DNA of 64,000 nt from Cardiocondyla obscurior (Eukaryota; Arthropoda; Insecta; Hymenoptera; Formicidae). This document shows, one piece after another, positions 62,001 through 64,000 of this stretch (positions are counted from its first letter, which is position 1; each line of letters opens with the position of its first letter). The stretch is taken from positions 1,223,501-1,287,500 of the forward strand of contig NC_091866.1 in assembly GCF_019399895.1 (NCBI RefSeq). The letters run 5' to 3'. Under the pieces are notes generated by a model. That model searched no databases. It was not told the DNA's origin and saw only the letters and a program-made list of their open reading frames with translations. The position numbers were made by a program, and so were the translations under genes.

Positions 62001-63381
62001 GAACCAATCGCAGCTTCTGACTGTCACCAAACTGTAATTTTGCAGTTATTATAATTAAAATTATAACACATCATTAATATTAACATATGTAATCGCAAAT
62101 AAAAATCAAATGCCAAACGGTTTATCAAATCGATACAATAATATACATACTCTGTATTTTCCTTCGCCAACTTGGAAAACACGGAACTTTTGGCGACAAG
62201 TGCACAGCATGACCAGCCGTTTAACTTCGTCGTGTATCTTGTCTGTGTCGTTATAGGTTCGTCGTTCTTCCCAATCGGGTCGTAAAGCGGCGATGAACTC
62301 TTTCCAATCTATTAACCCTTCACCGTGACGATCGAAAAGATCAGCAACAGCGCCCATTTCCAAACGAGAAGTCTCGAATTCTATAAATTTAACAATTATA
62401 ATAGTAGAAAATAAATACTGTAGTTTAAATAATAAATAATATGATAAGTACTTGTATTCATAATTCCTTGAATGAAATCCTCTCTTGGTATAAGTCCATC
62501 ATTATTTTTATCCATCTTCCTGAATAAGTCCGTCAATCTCGATTTCTTATGATTCATGAATTTCAGGAACTGTAATTAAAAAATTAATACTGCGTATTTA
62601 AACAAAATTTGTGATAACTGGCGGAATTATAATTAGATTTTTATTTTTATCGAAAGTAAAAGAGAGAGATAAAGTTATTGTAAATCTTACCCGTTTGCGC
62701 CAATCTTCCCAGCTAAAGTTAGCCACGCGATCCAGCTCCTGAATGTAATTATATTTATCCTGCAAACGACGTTGCCGTTCCCATGCCAGCATCCAAACGT
62801 GACGCCATTTGTCCCAGAGAAGCTTAACTCTCGGGCTGCGGAATTCAGGCTCGGCTCCTTTACTGTTTGTAAGACGAAAAATATTAGATATATTTACGTA
62901 CACAATATAAATGCATATCTTAGATATATAAATAAAAAAATATAAGATGTCATCTTAATTAAGGCAACTAATCACCGAAATAACTTGATAGAAATGTATT
63001 GAGAGTTACGACAGAATATTTGTAAAAATAAAGAACTTGGCAGCAAGTTCAAATGCAAATGTCGCATCTGAAATCCCAAAACTTCACACTATCATGACAA
63101 GACAAACAACTGCGTAAACGAAACAGTTTATCAAACCCAACCACATCCCGCATAAAAAAAAAAAAAAAAAAAACAAGAATCCCATTACCGAACCATTACT
63201 AAGTTGTATATGTTGAGTAGATTAGGTACGAGTAATGCCTGTTTGATTCGGATGAAAAATATAAAATGTAGAATGAACTGAAATAAAACTAAATATAACG
63301 AACCTTCCTTTGGGTGGAAATCGAGGGCCGATGTGAGGCAATGTAAGATCTGGCGTTCTGTCACGACCTGGGCTGCCTCGG
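53514..63381 (-). CDS. shot: short stop (spectraplakin), C-terminal 13 exons
   Basis: Shot links actin to microtubules; this part is the microtubule-binding end. Exons: 63304-63381, 62691-62862, 62452-62569, 62151-62380, 61914-62031, 58571-58722, 55746-55902, 55532-55663, 55277-55463, 54763-54825, 54253-54363, 53849-53908, 53514-53676. All junctions keep phase and give 579 residues plus stop. Domains in this fragment: end of the spectrin-repeat rod (about 30-90), EF-hand loops at 103-114 (DKNNDGLIPRED) and 139-150 (DRHGEGLIDWKE), GAS2 domain about 168-238, GSR repeat tail about 290-579 with SxIP motifs at 393-396 and 456-459. The Gas2 segment AKGRTNIELREQFILADGVS and the C-terminus are characteristic of insect shot. 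The 5' part lies beyond the window. Confidence 0.93.
53849..53908 (-). CDS. shot: shot exon 12, short cassette
   Basis: 60 nt, multiple of three, acceptor AATGCTAG, donor GTAAAC. Encodes SSSLCTNSATNIPTAIKQA, keeping the same phase as its neighbours. Confidence 0.8.
54253..54363 (-). CDS. shot: shot exon 11, Ser/Thr-rich cassette
   Basis: 111 nt, multiple of three, acceptor CGCTCTAG, donor GTATGG. Encodes IPVYVGVDIKSPQSTTSNMS and a Ser/Thr/His/Asn-rich stretch. Confidence 0.8.
54763..54825 (-). CDS. shot: shot exon 10, SSIP cassette
   Basis: 63 nt, multiple of three. Encodes FGSIHRASSIPTLTGVGTPI, with a second S-x-I-P motif. Acceptor CATTTTTTAG, donor GTAAAG. Confidence 0.9.
55277..55463 (-). 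CDS. shot: shot exon 9, SRIP-containing tail
   Basis: 187 nt, acceptor CTGATCTAG, donor GTTTGT. Contains GTPSRIPRR, an S-x-I-P motif with flanking basic residues as in EB1-binding plus-tip proteins, followed by Ser/Thr/Gly-rich sequence. Confidence 0.92.
55532..55663 (-). CDS. shot: shot exon 8, GSR repeats
   Basis: 132 nt encoding about seven S-R-P-x-S-type units (GSRPSSRPASRPASRPTS and onward), then QGSKPPSRYGSTQSLD. This is the Gly-Ser-Arg microtubule-binding repeat. A multiple of three, entering and leaving in phase 1, hence skippable. Confidence 0.93.
55746..55902 (-). CDS. shot: shot exon 7, basic Ser-rich tail
   Basis: 157 nt. Begins VRERSARSVPMGQSRASRSS and contains LSAGTPDSLSDNE, a stretch well conserved in insect shot. 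Several S-P/T-P and R-x-x-S sites could be phosphorylated. Confidence 0.92.
58345..58359 (-). CDS. shot: Candidate 15-nt shot micro-exon encoding SSMIP
   Basis: The bases between an excellent acceptor (CTTTACAG) and a near-perfect donor (GTAAGTAT) encode five residues in phase 0, fitting between ...GPITK and VRERS. SMIP matches the S-x-I-P EB1-binding motif. Expression cannot be seen here. Confidence 0.5.
58571..58722 (-). CDS. shot: shot exon 6, post-GAS2 region
   Basis: 152 nt, acceptor ACACTGTAG, donor GTAAGC. Encodes KGRTNIELREQFILADGVSQ and a Ser/Thr/Pro-rich stretch ending GPITK. It opens the unstructured basic tail. Confidence 0.95.
58988..59011. repeat. TA microsatellite in shot intron
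   Basis: Eight or nine TA units, then tgtatatatat and a T-run, in the 3.2-kb intron between the GAS2 exon and exon 6. Confidence 0.8.
60518..60580 (-). CDS. shot: Candidate optional shot exon, 63 nt
   Basis: In the intron between the GAS2 exon and the next constitutive exon. Donor GTGAGA, acceptor CGTTAAG (weak). It would enter and leave in the right phase and add 21 residues including PIPDPNKPEQHEGWCPL between ...NDPCR and AKGRTN. The coherent peptide in AT-rich DNA argues for a real exon; the acceptor position is less sure. Confidence 0.5.
61914..62031 (-). CDS. shot: shot exon 5, GAS2 core
   Basis: 118 nt carrying the most conserved GAS2 segment, RILRSTVMVRVGGGWVALDE, ending FLLKNDPCR. 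The donor GTAAGT leads into a 3.2-kb intron that holds a candidate optional exon. Confidence 0.95.
62151..62380 (-). CDS. shot: shot exon 4, second EF-hand and GAS2 start
   Basis: 230 nt. The second EF loop (D-R-H-G-E-G-L-I-D-W-K-E) has His at position 3 and Glu at 5, so calcium binding may be weaker. It continues into the GAS2 domain (VKRLVMLCTCRQKFRVFQVG), which binds and stabilises the microtubule lattice. Confidence 0.93.
62452..62569 (-). CDS. shot: shot exon 3, first EF-hand
   Basis: 118 nt with a canonical calcium-binding loop, D-K-N-N-D-G-L-I-P-R-E-D; acidic or polar residues occupy positions 1, 3, 5 and 12. Acceptor TTAATTACAG, donor GTACTT. Confidence 0.93.
62691..62862 (-). CDS. 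shot: shot exon 2, end of spectrin rod
   Basis: 172 nt, helical and Trp-rich, with KLLWDKWRHVWMLAWERQRR and NFSWEDWRKR, matching the last spectrin-like repeat before the EF-hands in spectraplakins. Confidence 0.92.
63304..63381 (-). CDS. shot: shot exon 1 of window, linker
   Basis: 78 nt, acceptor TGTTTAG, donor GTTCGT. Encodes RGSPGRDRTPDLTLPHIGPR and a short Pro-rich end. It precedes the last rod segment. At 78 nt it is a multiple of three, so it may be a cassette exon. Confidence 0.8.
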
Positions 63382-64000
63382 CTAAACAGGAACATGCGTC
63401 ACGTCACTCAAACATTCTCTACTAAATAAGGTTTCTATAAAACGTTCTTCTTTCATACAGCTTTTTGGTTTATAAATTGTTTTTGTTTATGTAAATACTA
63501 AATTATAAAAATGTAAAATTTAATTAAAAATTTTATCGAGTAAAAACTTACAATTTTTATATACGTACGTGTAAAAATTATATTTAATAAATATTTTAAA
63601 AACCTAGTCATATTTTGTTTAAATAGAGATTGTTAATTATAATGATGTTTAAGCTACGTATATGCATATGATTTAAAGTATAACACAAAATATAAAATGT
63701 GAGTTTGTAAAACAGTGCAATGTACAGTGAGTTAACGAATATTGCAGTAACAAAAAGAAAATAAATAAGTGAACACAATTAAATTCTAAATTTCTTGTTG
63801 CTAAATATTGTGAAATTATTGTGCGTATTAGAATTATCGTGTGATGAAAATGTTGTGTCTTGAATATTAAAAAAACGTACAATAACAAACGCATACATTT
63901 CTACTGAAAACGCACATTTTAAACACAGAACGCTGCACTACAAAAAAATAAGACTACGGTAATAAAATTGTAGATAATATTTGCAATGTTATAATGAACA

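Overview
This window looks like nuclear DNA from an insect, most likely a hymenopteran and possibly an ant. The reasons are spliced genes with short AT-rich introns, an arthropod RR-2 cuticular protein gene, a spectraplakin (short stop) gene, abundant simple repeats and long gene-poor stretches. Order and genus are inferred from overall character, not from a diagnostic sequence. All recognisable protein genes are on the minus strand and in the right-hand third.

Right end (53.5-63.4 kb, minus strand): the 3' part of short stop (shot, MACF/dystonin family). Thirteen exons join in frame into a 579-residue C-terminus with two EF-hands, a GAS2 microtubule-binding domain, a Gly-Ser-Arg repeat tail with SxIP motifs, and the stop codon. 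The 5' part lies beyond 64 kb. Two further in-frame candidate exons (63 nt and 15 nt) look like alternatively spliced insertions around the GAS2/tail junction. An AT-rich stretch of about 4.4 kb (49.1-53.5 kb) follows the stop and probably holds its 3' UTR.

47.5-49.1 kb (minus): a single RR-2 cuticular protein gene. Its Rebers-Riddiford domain is split by an intron at the usual kind of place, but the signal-peptide stretch and the domain are in different reading frames within one exon and no starter exon is visible. It is either a decaying gene or contains a sequence error.

42.8-44.3 kb (minus): a two-exon gene for a 283-residue secreted protein that I do not recognise, with a TATA/initiator pair upstream.

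5.1-7.7 kb and 36.7-38.6 kb: the most unusual structure seen. Blocks bounded by good minus-strand splice acceptors and donors are repeated within each site and between two sites about 31 kb apart. Each unit is a large block (about 150-360 nt) plus a micro-exon (31-41 nt), and the homology runs through the introns. The copies do not share one clean reading frame, so they look like exons of a spliced noncoding RNA or 5' UTR exons that spread by local duplication.

Elsewhere (1-5.1, 7.7-36.7, 38.6-42.8, 44.3-47.4 kb) I see no convincing coding gene. These stretches hold microsatellites, homopolymers, purine tracts, a 431-bp element with 28-bp terminal inverted repeats and a duplicated 130-bp core, and a few isolated ORFs of doubtful status.
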